Source: Paraflavitalea sp966211765 (GTDB lineage Bacteria > Bacteroidota > Bacteroidia > Chitinophagales > Chitinophagaceae). Taken from it: a stretch of DNA of 64,000 bases. Shown one piece after another: positions 34,791 through 42,201 of the stretch. The translations under genes were made by a program, and so were the position numbers. Location: the NCBI GenBank assembly GCA_966211765.1, contig CBIHOV010000006.1:247846-311845 (forward strand), written 5' to 3'. The notes beneath the pieces are model-generated. The model was not told where the DNA came from, ran no database searches, and worked only from the letters and a program-made list of their open reading frames with translations. Each line of letters opens with the position of its first letter. Within the stretch, counting starts at the first letter, position 1.

Positions 34791-35077
34791 GGCTGGTTTG
34801 TTGAATAAGTGAATTTACATTGGTTTATTGGGGTTATTCAATACCTGTGCTAAAATGGACACATATTGCTAGATATGACCAGGATTGGCGATTATTGGAT
34901 CTGGCTGATCCTGTGGAGCTGTGAATGTATAAATGCCCCGGATTGAATAGCAGAAGGTGGGAAGTGCATGTTTATAAAACTGCGCCTTTACTACCCTCGC
35001 GGTACCCTTGGGGTACGGGTGGAGTAGGGGTGCTCCCGCAGGGAGGTGTGGGAAAAGGGGGAGGGTTTCGGGCCCAC
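34791..35077. other. Gene-free stretch before the CYTH scrap
   Basis: No supported gene. It has a G-rich, low-complexity part around 35010-35070 with GGGG runs and an inverted GGTACCC/GGGTACG pairing near 35001-35018. An open frame from 34925 exists, but only its last 17 codons (from 35078) show protein-like similarity. Confidence 0.4.
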
Positions 35078-35131
35078 GATGAAGACCGCATCCAATATTC
35101 TTATGGCGCTAGGCTATTAAATAAAAGTTGA
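35078..35131 (+). pseudogene. Remnant of a second CYTH gene 3' end
   Basis: The frame reads DEDRIQYSYGARLLNKS and then TGA, matching the true CYTH C-terminus DEDLLQYSYSDMLLDKS at 11 of 17 residues. At DNA level 34047-34104 and 35078-35135 align over 58 bases without a gap, including four bases past the stop codon. The upstream sequence does not continue the match. It is likely the end of a decayed paralogue or a tail copied by recombination. Confidence 0.65.
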
Positions 35132-35240
35132 TCAGGTACATCCAGGCTAATACCAATTCCAGCTCGTATATTAAAAGTTTCGGCTCGCAACATGAAGTGG
35201 GTTTTGTTTCCCAGGCATACTAAGTATCCATTTTAGTTTT

Positions 35241-35290
35241 TGTATTTCTAACAGGTCGGCAAGATAGAGTTCGAATCCAGCCGCCCCGAC
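35241..35290 (+). other. tRNA-3'-end-like sequence
   Basis: GAGTTCGAATCCAGCCGCCCCGAC looks like the T-loop (TTCGAATC) and acceptor end of a tRNA, but the 5' side of the T-stem does not pair well and no anticodon arm or 5' acceptor strand can be found upstream. Degenerate relatives lie at 37737-37795 and 38720-38791. It fits the scar of an integration site, not a working tRNA. Confidence 0.45.
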
Positions 35291-35339
35291 AATAAAAAAT
35301 GAACCCTTCAGATCGTTGGATTTGAAGGGTTTGTAGTTT
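35285..35339 (+). repeat. 55-bp direct repeat, left copy, with terminator-like hairpin
   Basis: This stretch matches 38786-38840 at 52 of 55 positions in the same orientation. Inside it AACCCTTCA and TGAAGGGTT form a hairpin followed by a T-rich tail; the right copy has a change (GGG to GCG) that weakens the stem. Together with the tRNA-like end just upstream it forms the left border of an AT-rich block of small genes. Confidence 0.85.
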
Positions 35340-35505
35340 AATGAAGTTTCTATCGTATTTACCTCCTTGCGCAATTTATTGTTACAGAAACACTTGTGGG
35401 TTCGAACTGCGAGAGACAAAATCTAAAAGGGTTCAGATAACAGGATGCCACTAATATGTACTTAATCGCCGCATATAATCTATTAGCATTGCAGAATGTT
35501 TTATG

Positions 35506-36006
35506 TTAGCAGTTTTTAGTTTTCAATTTTAGCTTCAGCCAGATTAGTTTCAATCTATTCAGCCCTTCGTAGTGTTTCCAATTTATATCAAACTTCTCTT
35601 TTTTGTCGGATAACCAAGGCGGCATTGCAACCTTGCAATGGAGCATAGGTAGCTTATGTAAAACTTTTTCCTGGTAGTCTCGATCATGCGATGACTTTGA
35701 ATAGTAACGAACGTCAATTATGGTCGTATTTTTTGTCGCCTTATAAATATGCAAGTTGATGTCGTAAACAATATCATTTAGCCTTTGTAATTTCGGCGTA
35801 AGTTCAGTAAGCGTCACGGGAACTTTTTTGTCGTTCATTTTTTTATTCAGCTTTCGCTGTTCAAGAAAGCTATCTTGGTTGTTTTTAATTTCTGTCACTA
35901 TGAATTTGCAATTGCCTGAAATATTATTCCATGTCAAATCTCTTGCCATATCCAATAATTTTGGAATAGCTTCTTGAATTTTCTCCTCAAGTGTAGTTGG
36001 AATCAT
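35506..36006 (-). CDS. Hypothetical protein (166 aa)
   Basis: The product is a cytoplasmic-looking, lysine- and asparagine-rich protein with an N-terminal helical region (TLEEKIQEAIPKLLDMARDL) and a central segment TEIKNNQDSFLEQRKLNKKM. No known domain is recognised. It uses AT-rich codons unlike the housekeeping genes. It lies 11 bp after the next small gene on the same strand, suggesting co-transcription within the repeat-bounded island. Possible roles include an immunity or accessory protein, but nothing in the sequence proves this. Confidence 0.55.
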   Translation of the reverse strand: MIPTTLEEKIQEAIPKLLDMARDLTWNNISGNCKFIVTEIKNNQDSFLEQRKLNKKMNDKKVPVTLTELTPKLQRLNDIVYDINLHIYKATKNTTIIDVRYYSKSSHDRDYQEKVLHKLPMLHCKVAMPPWLSDKKEKFDINWKHYEGLNRLKLIWLKLKLKTKNC

Positions 36007-36017
36007 AATTTGGGTGA

Positions 36018-36293
36018 TTAATCCGGAGTTACAAGTTCAACGATTTGCCCTACTTGAAAATAGTCTTTTGGAAAGCGTTTGAATGTTGGTCTAAAAATAT
36101 AAATATCGAACTGTGATTTTCCCTGTTCGTTTGCAATCGGATACATCTCCAGGTAATGGTAAACAGGGATACCGTTTAGTAAAGATTCTTCCTTTACCTC
36201 AATCGTTTCCTCGAAATTCAATTGTCTAGTGACAATAAATTGTCCCCGATTGTGATGGTCAAATAATTTTATAATTTCAAATTTTAGAGTCAT
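36018..36293 (-). CDS. Hypothetical small beta-rich protein
   Basis: From the ATG at 36293 the product has 91 residues (MTLKFEIIKLFDHHNRGQFI); an earlier ATG at 36350 is possible but adds an atypical tail. Alternating hydrophobic residues suggest a small beta-barrel or sandwich (GQFIVTRQLNF, GIPVYHYLEMYPI, QFDIYIFRPT). No family is recognised. It lies 11 bp upstream of the 166-residue hypothetical gene. AT-rich codon use matches the island. Confidence 0.5.
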   Translation of the reverse strand: MTLKFEIIKLFDHHNRGQFIVTRQLNFEETIEVKEESLLNGIPVYHYLEMYPIANEQGKSQFDIYIFRPTFKRFPKDYFQVGQIVELVTPD

Positions 36294-36452
36294 ATGGATG
36301 TAACACTTTTGCAGATAATGATGTTGCATTCGCGATGTAGTAATATTCATTGCTCGATGCCAAGTTACAAATCTAACACTGTCGAGCAGGAAATAAGGGG
36401 AGCTTACAGTTCAAGCTCGACCGAACGACCTACCAAGCATAGCATTTTGTCA

Positions 36453-36650
36453 TTATTGTGAAACCTTTAAATATCCGGAAGTGCTGCCATCCCAAAAACA
36501 CTTTATACAGCGGATGTTATCAAACTGATGTTCGCAATTTGCATAGCCATATAGCTGATGTGAACATTCAGGGCAAAGGTTCTCCATTTTGGAAGTGTGC
36601 GAATAATAATCACTTCCGCACTCACCACAGCGTTTTATTTCTTCAACCAT
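36453..36650 (-). CDS. Small zinc-ribbon protein
   Basis: The 65-residue product has three cysteine pairs: CGEC at residues 8-11, CPEC near 27-30 and CIKC near 48-51, plus CEHQ. This spacing suits one or two zinc ribbons as found in small nucleic-acid or protein-binding factors. ATG start at 36650. It lies 12 bp after the stop of the neighbouring 119-residue gene, so they may share a transcript. Function unknown; it could be a short accessory gene of the island. Confidence 0.55.
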   Translation of the reverse strand: MVEEIKRCGECGSDYYSHTSKMENLCPECSHQLYGYANCEHQFDNIRCIKCFWDGSTSGYLKVSQ

Positions 36651-36662
36651 ATCTTCAAAGTA

Positions 36663-37022
36663 TTATTTAAGCCTTTGTCTAAAATTTTCAAATGTGGATA
36701 ATATTGTTGGCACCAAATGACTTTTAAGTAAATTAGATTGCTCTTCATAAAATTTCATGTTTTCATACAGCCGAATTATGATATCATTACTTTCACTTTG
36801 AAGCAGATCGAACCGGATATTCCAAATTCTATGAGATAATTCATTTAACCATTTAAGCGCTTCTGTTTTTTCACTATCCGAAGGTTGATCATCTGACCAT
36901 ATTCCTCGACCAGCAATTGTTAGTTGAAAAAGTAGTGCTTCTAAGAATAATATTTTGTCCGATGTTGAAAAAGCATCAAGCGCATTTAAAGCCACTTTAA
37001 ATTTTATATAGGCGGAATTCAT
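36663..37022 (-). CDS. Hypothetical helical protein, immunity-like
   Basis: The ATG at 37022 gives 119 residues; an earlier TTG at 37055 is less likely. The protein is mainly helical (FKVALNALDAFSTSDKILFLEALLFQL, ALKWLNELSHRIWNIRF), which is a common build for small immunity proteins, but no named family is recognised. No signal peptide. It follows a broken gene upstream and precedes the zinc-ribbon gene on the same strand, with AT-rich codon use. Confidence 0.5.
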   Translation of the reverse strand: MNSAYIKFKVALNALDAFSTSDKILFLEALLFQLTIAGRGIWSDDQPSDSEKTEALKWLNELSHRIWNIRFDLLQSESNDIIIRLYENMKFYEEQSNLLKSHLVPTILSTFENFRQRLK

Positions 37023-37082
37023 TGCAAGTGAATTTAGGATGAATGTTCTGGACAATAGGACTTGTTATAAAGTTTTAACAGA

Positions 37083-37655
37083 TTATGGCTTATAATTTAA
37101 TGTTTCTCCGTTGTAATCAATCTCATACTTGCCACCATTGAAATCAGTTAGTTCAATTTAGTTATCGTACATTTTAAAAGGGTTCCCTTCTTCAGGGCAA
37201 ACAAAAATACCAGCTCCACTATAGTCCCATAGCATATTGCCTTTTCTGTCTATTCTTGCAATAGATGTCTCCCCATGAGTAATATAAGAATCCTGATATT
37301 TGTGTATTGAAAAACATGTGGCCCAATCAGCTTCTATCATCCAATTAAGGTTAAGGTGAGGGAGTGTCAGACAAAAAACAGTATTGCAGCATCTGGGAAT
37401 TAAATTACCCTCGTCTATAAGTACTGAGTCGGGCGTTACTGAAGTTCCACCGGCAACGGCAACCAGAATAGCACTAGCAACTTTTATATTCTCCTGATAA
37501 ACAATAATTGCATGTTGCGAAATTGGCTCATAGTCTTTGTCTTTGACTGGCTGATAGATTTTATCGTATGATGTAGGACTATCTGAAGTCTGAGTGAATA
37601 AAGAATCGTCAAATAATTCAACCGGTAAATCGTTATGTTTCAGGGCTATTTTCAT
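37083..37655 (-). pseudogene. Immunity-like gene interrupted by an in-frame TAA
   Basis: The frame from ATG 37655 runs 165 codons to a TAA at 37160-37158, then continues in the same frame for 24 more codons (IELTDFNGGKYEIDYNGETL, then NYKP) to a second TAA at 37083. The readthrough tail is protein-like, so a single nonsense change is the simplest reading. The intact part includes NWMIEADWATCFSIHKYQDS and RIDRKGNMLWDYSGAGIFV, a pattern I associate with immunity-type Bacteroidota proteins, though I cannot name a family. The loss may be recent because no frameshift is present. Confidence 0.6.
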
Positions 37656-37736
37656 CAGCCCAAATATACCTACTTCACTGTATTGACGTCCTTTTTAGGG
37701 AATATTATAAAGACTTATTGAGATAATATTAGATAC

Positions 37737-37795
37737 CTAAGTCTTTGAATTTCTATCAAATCATCCAAATACTGGTTCGAAATTGGTCCAGTCAA
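37737..37795 (+). other. Degenerate tRNA-end-like sequence, copy 2
   Basis: CTTTGAATTTCTATCAAAT, then CTGGTTCGAAATTGGTCCAG and TCAACCCGAC, resembles the sequence upstream of the 55-bp repeats at 35235 and 38730. It is followed by its own terminator hairpin at 37805. No full tRNA cloverleaf can be formed. Confidence 0.4.
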
Positions 37796-37804
37796 CCCGA
37801 CTTG

Positions 37805-37840
37805 GCCCGCCGAAGCTTTTAGCGACGGCGGGCTTTTTAT
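37805..37840 (+). terminator. Plus-strand hairpin terminator
   Basis: GCCCGCCG (37805-37812) and CGGCGGGC (37826-37833) form a strong stem followed by TTTTTATTTTA. It directly follows the second tRNA-like remnant, and no plus-strand protein gene lies before it, so it may be the leftover terminator of a lost RNA gene. Confidence 0.75.
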
Positions 37841-37890
37841 TTTATGGAAGTCTTTTATCTCGCAACTTCGTCACCGAAGGTTGGCAAAAC

Positions 37891-38646
37891 TTAAAATGGG
37901 AGCTTCCTCTCCGGAATCGTATCAAACATATTCTTTAAGCCTGGAGGCTTTATCGCTCTTGTGTCCTTATTAATTATTTCAGCCTCACCAGTGGCCGGAT
38001 TTATTGCTGTATACTGAACAATGGTAAAGTCTTTAATGTCGATTCTGATTTTTCTCCATACGCCATCCGAATTATACCTGGTAGTTGAGCTTATTCCATT
38101 GCCGCCCGTCGTGTAGGTATCTCCATTGGAATGTCCCAGGTCGTATGTTACAGAATCAGCCGTACAGGAGGTCAATCTAAACTTATAATATGACCCGATT
38201 TGGATGAGTTCATTTAACTCAGTCAGGAAGCTAAGCAAAGAGTCCTTATTGGCAAAGTATTGACCTATAAACAAGCCAAGCAGCGTCTTGCTTGTACCGC
38301 TGTACCACATAGGTTCAACCAGCAAAGTTTTAGACTTGATACTATCAAATAAAACCACGCAGGTGCCTCGGTTAACATGATATCCCAGATAGTTAGTTAA
38401 AGTAACCTGATAAATGCTGTAATTAGGAATGCGTGCCTTGATCAGGGGTTTATCCACTTTTTTGATGTTTGCTTTTTCAGGATAAAATACCCATCGGCCA
38501 TCATCCTTTGATTCCTTGGAAAACTCTCTTGCTAAGTTGTTTTCTAAACTCGAATAGGGTTGTCCATACACAGAATGTATTAAGCTTGTTATAAAGCATG
38601 TTAACGCAAAAAAAACAGAATAGCTTTTTATCAACTTACTTTTCAT
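37891..38646 (-). CDS. Secreted hypothetical protein (251 aa)
   Basis: The product starts with a signal peptide (FFALTCFITSLIHSVYGQ, about residues 12-29). The rest is a mixed alpha/beta region with YQVTLTNYLGYHVNRGTC, LVEPMWYSGTSKTLLGLFIG and TYDLGHSNGDTYTTGG; no family is recognised. It is probably periplasmic or surface-bound. It uses AT-rich codons and is the first minus-strand gene inside the right direct repeat. No partner gene is obvious. Confidence 0.6.
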   Translation of the reverse strand: MKSKLIKSYSVFFALTCFITSLIHSVYGQPYSSLENNLAREFSKESKDDGRWVFYPEKANIKKVDKPLIKARIPNYSIYQVTLTNYLGYHVNRGTCVVLFDSIKSKTLLVEPMWYSGTSKTLLGLFIGQYFANKDSLLSFLTELNELIQIGSYYKFRLTSCTADSVTYDLGHSNGDTYTTGGNGISSTTRYNSDGVWRKIRIDIKDFTIVQYTAINPATGEAEIINKDTRAIKPPGLKNMFDTIPERKLPF

Positions 38647-38785
38647 ATTGGGGTTTGTATAATGGTACGATGCAGCAAAGCATTTGATTACACAATTATG
38701 TGAATGAGACTACCATTTATTGCATGCTTAAATTGCTGAATTTAAATAAATCCTCCCAAAAACAGTTAGACAATTGTCCAGTCCA
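38647..38785. other. Right border region with a third tRNA-end-like sequence
   Basis: There is no gene here. From 38720 the sequence GCTGAATTTAAATAAATC, then CAATTGTCCAG and TCCACCCGAC, is a more decayed relative of the tRNA-like stretches at 35241 and 37737, and leads straight into the right direct repeat. Confidence 0.4.
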
Positions 38786-38840
38786 CCCGACCATAAAAAA
38801 TGAACCCTTCAGATCGTTGGATTTGAAGCGTTTTTAGTTT
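38786..38840 (+). repeat. 55-bp direct repeat, right copy
   Basis: This is the partner of 35285-35339 (52/55 identical, same orientation). The distance between the copies is about 3.5 kb, and they enclose all the AT-rich small genes. Confidence 0.85.
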
Positions 38841-38986
38841 TAAAGAATTGACTACTGCATTTGACTTCTGATGACAACTATTGTCTTATAAGTTCTTATG
38901 TAGTATCCCGCGTAAGTTGCTGTTTCAACGCGGTCCGCACAGCCGGGATGCTCTACTCCGTCCTTATGTAGTTCTTGGTGGTATGT
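38841..38986. other. Non-coding stretch with a GC-rich inverted repeat
   Basis: No gene seen. The decamer CTTATGTAGT occurs twice (38895-38904 and 38962-38971) and brackets a GC-rich segment with an ATCCCG/CGGGAT pair. Composition shifts here from AT-rich to GC-rich just before the RidA gene end. Confidence 0.35.
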
Positions 38987-39382
38987 TCAATCAATGATCG
39001 CGATCGCATCAACTTCGATTAGGTAACCGGGGGACAGGGCCGCGACGCCGAGCACCAAGTCGGCAGGTTTGTGATCTCCGAACAGCGTTACCCGGCCCTT
39101 TTCAATAACCGGTAGGCATTCGTCGCGTTCGTAATTGACGACGTAGATGGTGATTCTGGTCACCTGCGCAGGTCGCGCACCGGCAGCAGCAAGTGCCCGG
39201 CCGAGATTGTCAAACACCTGGCGTGCCTGAGTAGCAAGATCACCTGGGCCAACAAGCTTGCCATTGATATCTTCGGGCTCCTGGCCCGAGACGAATACCA
39301 TCTTGCTGCCCGTCGCAACGACCACCTGGCTGTACGTTTGCGGAGTAGGCAGATCTTTAGGATTAATGCATTCGAGTGTCAT
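38987..39382 (-). CDS. RidA family (Rid/YjgF/UK114) protein
   Basis: The 131-residue product matches RidA-type proteins in length and motifs: MVFVSGQEPEDINGKLVGPGDLATQARQVFDNL (about residues 28-60), QVTRITIYVVNYERD, and LVLGVAALSPGYLIEVDAIA. The usual C-terminal arginine of enamine deaminases (in RxxVEV-type motifs) is replaced by SPGYLIEVDA, so it may belong to a different Rid subfamily. RidA proteins hydrolyse reactive imines or enamines in the cytoplasm. It has clearly higher GC and different codon use than the genes on both sides, suggesting acquisition from elsewhere. Confidence 0.88.
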   Translation of the reverse strand: MTLECINPKDLPTPQTYSQVVVATGSKMVFVSGQEPEDINGKLVGPGDLATQARQVFDNLGRALAAAGARPAQVTRITIYVVNYERDECLPVIEKGRVTLFGDHKPADLVLGVAALSPGYLIEVDAIAIID

Positions 39383-39514
39383 AGATTAGGTCTCCTGTTA
39401 TGGTTAGATTTCAACATTCCAACAATATAGTCAATTTGTACCGAGGTAAATGTGGGAAAATAAGCCTTTTAGTACTGAGAATGAGACTGCGGTCTATGGG
39501 GATTTATTACATAC

Positions 39515-40591
39515 TTAAGTCGCTGAATTTCCATCAAATTGGATGTTATCTGCCAACGGCACCATCACCACAAACCTTTCCGCCGTCGCATCAACCGTGA
39601 TCCCTTGCAGGTTCAACAGCCGGAACTTATTATTGATATTGGCCAGCCCCACGCCATTCGATAGCACCTGGTTCTCTTTTTTCTGAATCTTATTTTCTAC
39701 TATCAGTACACCTGGCCCCTCACATCGGATAAATACTTCCAGTGGTTGTTCCCTGGAAACAATATTGTGCTTCACCGCATTTTCTACCAGCAATTGCAAT
39801 GTCAGGGAAGGGATCAGACAGGGATAGTATTGATTGTCTACATCAATCGAAAGCCTGAAGCCGTCACCGTGCCTCGTTTGCAGCAGGTGTGCATAGGAAA
39901 GGATGAATTGCAGTTCTGCAGCAAGCGTCACCATCTCCTGGTTGTTGCTGTGTAACAGGTAGCGGTATACTTTGCTCAATTCATTGGTGAATTGTTCCGC
40001 CTTCGCCGGGTCTTCTTCGATCAGCGAGCTCAGCGCATTTAAACTGTTGAACAGAAAATGGGGGTTGATCTGGTTCTTGAGCAGGTCAAACCTGGCCTGC
40101 CATTCCGACTCAATAAGCTTTTCTTTTTCAGCAAAGGTCCGCCGCCATTGCTTCCACAGGTAAGCTCCCTCATAGATATTCAACGTTACTGTAGCATAAA
40201 AGATCAGTACCCCCAGGCCTGAGGAATAATCCACCAGCGTGGGCCATTGCAGCGGATAGCTACCTACAATCCCATGTATAACATTACGCAACAGAAAACC
40301 CAGGTGAGAAAGTACAATGATCGCCAGGATGAGGAAAACGAGCCGTTGCCTGGTACGCTCCAGGCCGGGCAACCTGGATTGAATGAACAGGGCTGCCAGT
40401 CGTGCCAGTTCCCAGCCTATAAATCCACTGCACACCGCCACCGTTACCAGGATCGGTATTTTGGCGCGCGGCGTATCCAGGTACATCTGTAATCGAAAGA
40501 ACAAAACCCCCACTGTGAACAATACAAGGGGGCCCAGCAGCCGTAACCGCAGGTCCGTGGAAGAATAAAAGGGAGAGCGTAAAGCTGCCAT
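39515..40591 (-). CDS. LytS-type sensor histidine kinase
   Basis: The 358-residue protein has four hydrophobic segments in its first 150 residues (LLGPLVLFTVGVLFF, IPILVTVAVCSGFIG and others), then a His_kinase domain with the phosphoacceptor NPHFLFNSLNALSSLI (about residues 193-208) and an ATPase region with LLVENAVKHNI (N-box) and VGLANINNKFRLL. Such kinases usually phosphorylate a LytTR response regulator encoded just downstream, but here the next gene is RidA, so it is an orphan. It is divergent from a CHU_C lipoprotein gene; three phased repeats lie between them. Confidence 0.9.
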   Translation of the reverse strand: MAALRSPFYSSTDLRLRLLGPLVLFTVGVLFFRLQMYLDTPRAKIPILVTVAVCSGFIGWELARLAALFIQSRLPGLERTRQRLVFLILAIIVLSHLGFLLRNVIHGIVGSYPLQWPTLVDYSSGLGVLIFYATVTLNIYEGAYLWKQWRRTFAEKEKLIESEWQARFDLLKNQINPHFLFNSLNALSSLIEEDPAKAEQFTNELSKVYRYLLHSNNQEMVTLAAELQFILSYAHLLQTRHGDGFRLSIDVDNQYYPCLIPSLTLQLLVENAVKHNIVSREQPLEVFIRCEGPGVLIVENKIQKKENQVLSNGVGLANINNKFRLLNLQGITVDATAERFVVMVPLADNIQFDGNSAT

Positions 40592-40653
40592 CAGGTGATA
40601 CTACCCCCAAAAGTACTTGTTTACCCTTATATCCCTGTAGATGGTATGAAATG

Positions 40654-40693
40654 GCCGTATGCCGGCCGTATGGACTGCGGAAAAAGCCGTATG
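40654..40693. promoter_or_regulatory. Three phased GCCGTATG direct repeats
   Basis: GCCGTATG occurs at 40654, 40665 and 40686, spaced 11 and 21 bp, about one and two helical turns. The second and third share the longer form GCCGTATGGAyT. The site lies between the divergent kinase and lipoprotein genes. LytTR regulators bind imperfect direct repeats about two turns apart, so this may be the site of the missing partner regulator. Confidence 0.5.
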
Positions 40694-40791
40694 GATTGTT
40701 GCAAGCTATCTTCTGTTTATGTTCATAGGAAATGCCTGTGCAATCCGGAAAAATCAATACCTTAAATGCCAAAATATAGACCCACTCCCTT

Positions 40792-41301
40792 ATGAATTGG
40801 CTTAAATACCTGGTAATCCTCGCAGCTATCAGTACCGCGCTTGTATATTGTGGTAAAGACAAAGAACCTAAGATCGGCAACTGTGATGGATTGGTAAATG
40901 ATCCGCCCGAACCCGGTGATCCCAGGTTTTTTGTACAGGTCCCCAATGCCTTTACACCCAATGGCGACGGGCGAAATGACAAATTCAGCCCCTTCTTTGT
41001 AAAGATCAGATCCGTCAAATTCACCGTGTACAACAGAAACAACGATGTCGTCTTTTACACGGAGGATCCAACAGCGTACTGGGATCCCGCAGCAAGTATT
41101 ACGACCAATACAAAATATTATTACCGGGTAGAGGCCGTTGCCCAAAACGGAAGAAGAGTTGGAAAATGTGGTGAAGTAATGGCCCTGTTATGTGATCCAA
41201 CTAAACTTGGAGAGGCAGCGCCATGGAATTTTCCGAACGAATTGGACAGTTTGGGCATGTGGACAAATGTATCGGGTGAATTGATCACTCGTTGCCGGTA
41301 A
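40792..41301 (+). CDS. Lipoprotein with CHU_C gliding-motility-type domain
   Basis: The 169-residue product has a lipoprotein-type signal (LAAISTALVYCGKDKE, cysteine at about 20). The central part VPNAFTPNGDGRNDKF (about residues 50-65), followed by KFTVYNRNNDVVFY and YYYRVEAVAQNGR, matches the start of the gliding-motility-associated C-terminal (CHU_C) domain of T9SS-linked surface proteins. Here the domain forms nearly the whole protein. It should sit on an envelope membrane; its role is unknown. Divergent from the LytS-type kinase gene and 26 bp before an AlkD-like gene. Confidence 0.75.
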   Translation: MNWLKYLVILAAISTALVYCGKDKEPKIGNCDGLVNDPPEPGDPRFFVQVPNAFTPNGDGRNDKFSPFFVKIRSVKFTVYNRNNDVVFYTEDPTAYWDPAASITTNTKYYYRVEAVAQNGRRVGKCGEVMALLCDPTKLGEAAPWNFPNELDSLGMWTNVSGELITRCR

Positions 41302-41327
41302 CAAGCAGTTAATAAAAACAATGCACC

Positions 41328-42179
41328 ATGAAGTCGAGTCAAAAGCCTGTAAAGCCGGCTAAAAAAGCCGCTGCTTCTAAAAAAGCTGCCGCTCCTAAAA
41401 AATTAGCTCCAAATGGCCTTACTAAAGGAGTGTCACAGAAAGGAAAGGCACCGGCGGCTGGAAAAACAGATGCCCTCACCGCAAAGAACTTCCTGGAAGC
41501 ACTGGACTTATTGGTGTCCGAAGCTGAGCTGAAGAAGATACAACGCTACTTCAAATCAGGGGAAGGCCAATATGGAGAAGGCGACCTGTTCATTGGCGTA
41601 CGTATGGGCGAGGTATTTGCCCTGGCCAAAGCCTATATCCAAATGCCGTTAAAAGAAATTGAGAAATTACTGGAGAGCAATATACACGAGGCCAGGGCCG
41701 GTGCTGTGAGCATCATGGATTTTCAGGCCAGGGACAAGAAAACGCCCGAAACCAGGAAAAAGGAACTATTTGACCTGTACATCAGGCGGCACGACAGGAT
41801 CAACAATTGGGACCTCGTCGATAGAAGTGCACAGTATGTCGTAGGTGCCTGGCTTTTTGATAAGCCCCGTACCATCCTGAACAAGCTCGCCAAATCAAAA
41901 AACGTATGGGAACGCAGAACTGCTATCGTAAGCACTTCGTATTTCATCAGGCAGGGGGAGCTCAATGATACGTTCAAAATTGCCGAAACGTTGTTGGGTG
42001 ACAAGCACGACCTCATCCACAAAGCAGCAGGAGGGTGGATCCGCGAAGCCGGAAAGCAGGATAAACAAATGCTCCTGGCCTTCCTGGATAAATATGCTGC
42101 TACCATGCCCCGCACCATGTTGCGCTACGCCATTGAGCACCTCGATAGTAAGCTGAAGAAACAATACATGGACAAATAA
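41328..42179 (+). CDS. AlkD-like DNA alkylation repair protein
   Basis: After an alanine/lysine-rich N-terminal tail (about 1-45) the 283-residue product is built from HEAT-like helix pairs, with KRRHD-type segments: GVRMGEVFALAKAYIQMPL, EARAGAVSIMDFQARDK, NNWDLVDRSAQYVVGAW, ERRTAIVSTSYFIRQGE and DLIHKAAGGWIREAGK. The conserved Trp/Asp in NNWDLVD and the Arg in ERRTAIV match residues of AlkD glycosylases that excise N3- and N7-alkylpurines. The basic tail may help DNA binding. It follows the CHU_C lipoprotein gene closely but is functionally unrelated. Confidence 0.9.
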   Translation: MKSSQKPVKPAKKAAASKKAAAPKKLAPNGLTKGVSQKGKAPAAGKTDALTAKNFLEALDLLVSEAELKKIQRYFKSGEGQYGEGDLFIGVRMGEVFALAKAYIQMPLKEIEKLLESNIHEARAGAVSIMDFQARDKKTPETRKKELFDLYIRRHDRINNWDLVDRSAQYVVGAWLFDKPRTILNKLAKSKNVWERRTAIVSTSYFIRQGELNDTFKIAETLLGDKHDLIHKAAGGWIREAGKQDKQMLLAFLDKYAATMPRTMLRYAIEHLDSKLKKQYMDK

Positions 42180-42201
42180 ACCGTCAACAGAACGCCCGGC
42201 G

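Noticed and set aside
35241..35290. A complete tRNA gene
   Set aside because: Only a T-loop and acceptor-like end are visible; the T-stem does not pair and no anticodon arm is found.
35171..35419. Minus-strand gene of 82 codons
   Set aside because: It reads antisense through the tRNA-like end and the 55-bp repeat, so it is a by-chance frame.
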